From assembly GCF_028453695.1 (NCBI RefSeq), contig NC_135781.1, forward strand, positions 6,336,779 through 6,400,778: a stretch of 64,000 nt of DNA, given 5' to 3'. A program made the position numbers and the translations under genes. This document shows positions 63,518-64,000 of the stretch, one piece after another. How positions within the stretch are numbered: the stretch's first letter is position 1; each line of letters starts with the position of its first letter. This stretch comes from Augochlora pura. Taxonomy: Eukaryota > Arthropoda > Insecta > Hymenoptera > Halictidae. Under the pieces are notes generated by a model. The model was not told where the DNA came from, did no database searches, and saw nothing but the letters and a program-made list of their open reading frames with translations.

Positions 63518-64000
63518 ATGATTTCTTGTTTGGAAATAGAATTTACATATGTAATAAAAAAGAAAGAACGACAACAGATATGTTTTGGATCAGGATGTTT
63601 ACGCGATACTTCCTTGAACAGTCCGTTTATGAAATATTACATACTAGAAAATCATCCAAATATATCGCCAAATTCATACGATGTTTTAGAATCATATAAA
63701 GCAATTAAGAACAAGGTATCAATAGTTATATTTCATAGCATTGATAATTGCAAGTATTTCAAAGTAAATGTTACATGAATTCAAATTATATATTACATTT
63801 CAGCCTTGCAATCGTAGTATTAGTAAAAAAGGTTACAGTGGTATCGCCAGATTTGCAACACAAGTGCTACATAGAGATGATTATCCATCGCCATTCAGTT
63901 ACAATATTTCTATGTCCCCTAAACAATCAAGTAAACTGAAACACTCGTTTAAATATAAATATAAAGAAGGGTCGTTCGCAGCAAATTCAGTTCCAGGGTA
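63518..64000 (+). CDS. Pitchfork-like ciliary protein, 3' end outside window
   Basis: Two exons, 63518-63715 and 63804 to beyond 64000 (phase 0), give the first ~131 residues. Order and spacing of motifs resemble pitchfork (PIFO/CIMAP3): ICFGSGCLRDTSLNSPF, then NHPNISPNSYDVLESYKAI, then SISKKGYSGIARFATQV, then YPSPFSYNI and a Lys/Phe-rich KLKHSFKYKYKEGSFAANS. The Pro-Ser-Pro/Tyr spacing recalls the SHIPPO-type repeats of microtubule-associated ciliary proteins. In vertebrates pitchfork acts at the ciliary base and interior of axonemes. The start could lie further upstream in a missed exon. The assignment is by pattern only. Confidence 0.6.

Overview
The window is nuclear DNA from an insect, most likely a hymenopteran and plausibly a bee. 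It has short phase-preserving introns of about 65-400 bases with GT-AG borders, AT-rich spacers full of microsatellites, and AATAAA signals. It also has an apolipophorin-III-like gene of the short helical kind seen in Hymenoptera. The species cannot be fixed by reading alone. One run of 100 Ns (13089-13188) marks an assembly gap. No bacterial, viral or CRISPR features were seen.

Layout. From 1 to about 40.2 kb every gene is on the + strand. First comes the His-Pro-rich C-terminus of a cut-off gene (2-454), then a long spacer, then the splicing factor Es2/DGCR14 (6913-8479). A block of secreted-protein genes follows (9138-22987): three unrecognised proteins with signal peptides, a 99-residue amphipathic secreted protein, an apolipophorin-III-like gene, and another small secreted protein. 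Next are Ataxin-2 (26455-30411), the SH2B adaptor Lnk (34551-37835) and the copper chaperone Atox1 (39861-40240). From 40.8 to 61.7 kb the genes are on the - strand: an orphan terminal exon of the centriolar WD40 protein POC1, Caprin (43354-46703), a PRR12/QSER1-like nuclear protein (50458-56610) and TFIIH subunit p62 (59384-61743). A + strand gene resembling the ciliary protein pitchfork begins at 63518 and runs off the end.

How the genes relate. Ataxin-2 and Caprin are both RNA-binding regulators of translation and stress granules, though they are not adjacent. Ataxin-2 and Lnk are direct same-strand neighbours. Human ATXN2/SH2B3 and ATXN2L/SH2B1 are also linked, so this looks like very old gene linkage kept in an insect; I regard it as the most interesting observation here. 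Both proteins act in growth and insulin-type signalling. The 9-23 kb block looks like a lineage-specific cluster of secreted, probably haemolymph or extracellular-matrix proteins.

Non-coding structure includes two related fold-back repeats (24.1 and 39.4 kb), a palindromic mariner-type MITE (49.4 kb), a 28/33-bp minisatellite (12.6 kb), a potential Z-DNA tract (47.9 kb) and paired YY1-like sites (24.7-25.0 kb). All exon borders below were derived by hand from splice signals and reading frame; no transcript data were available.
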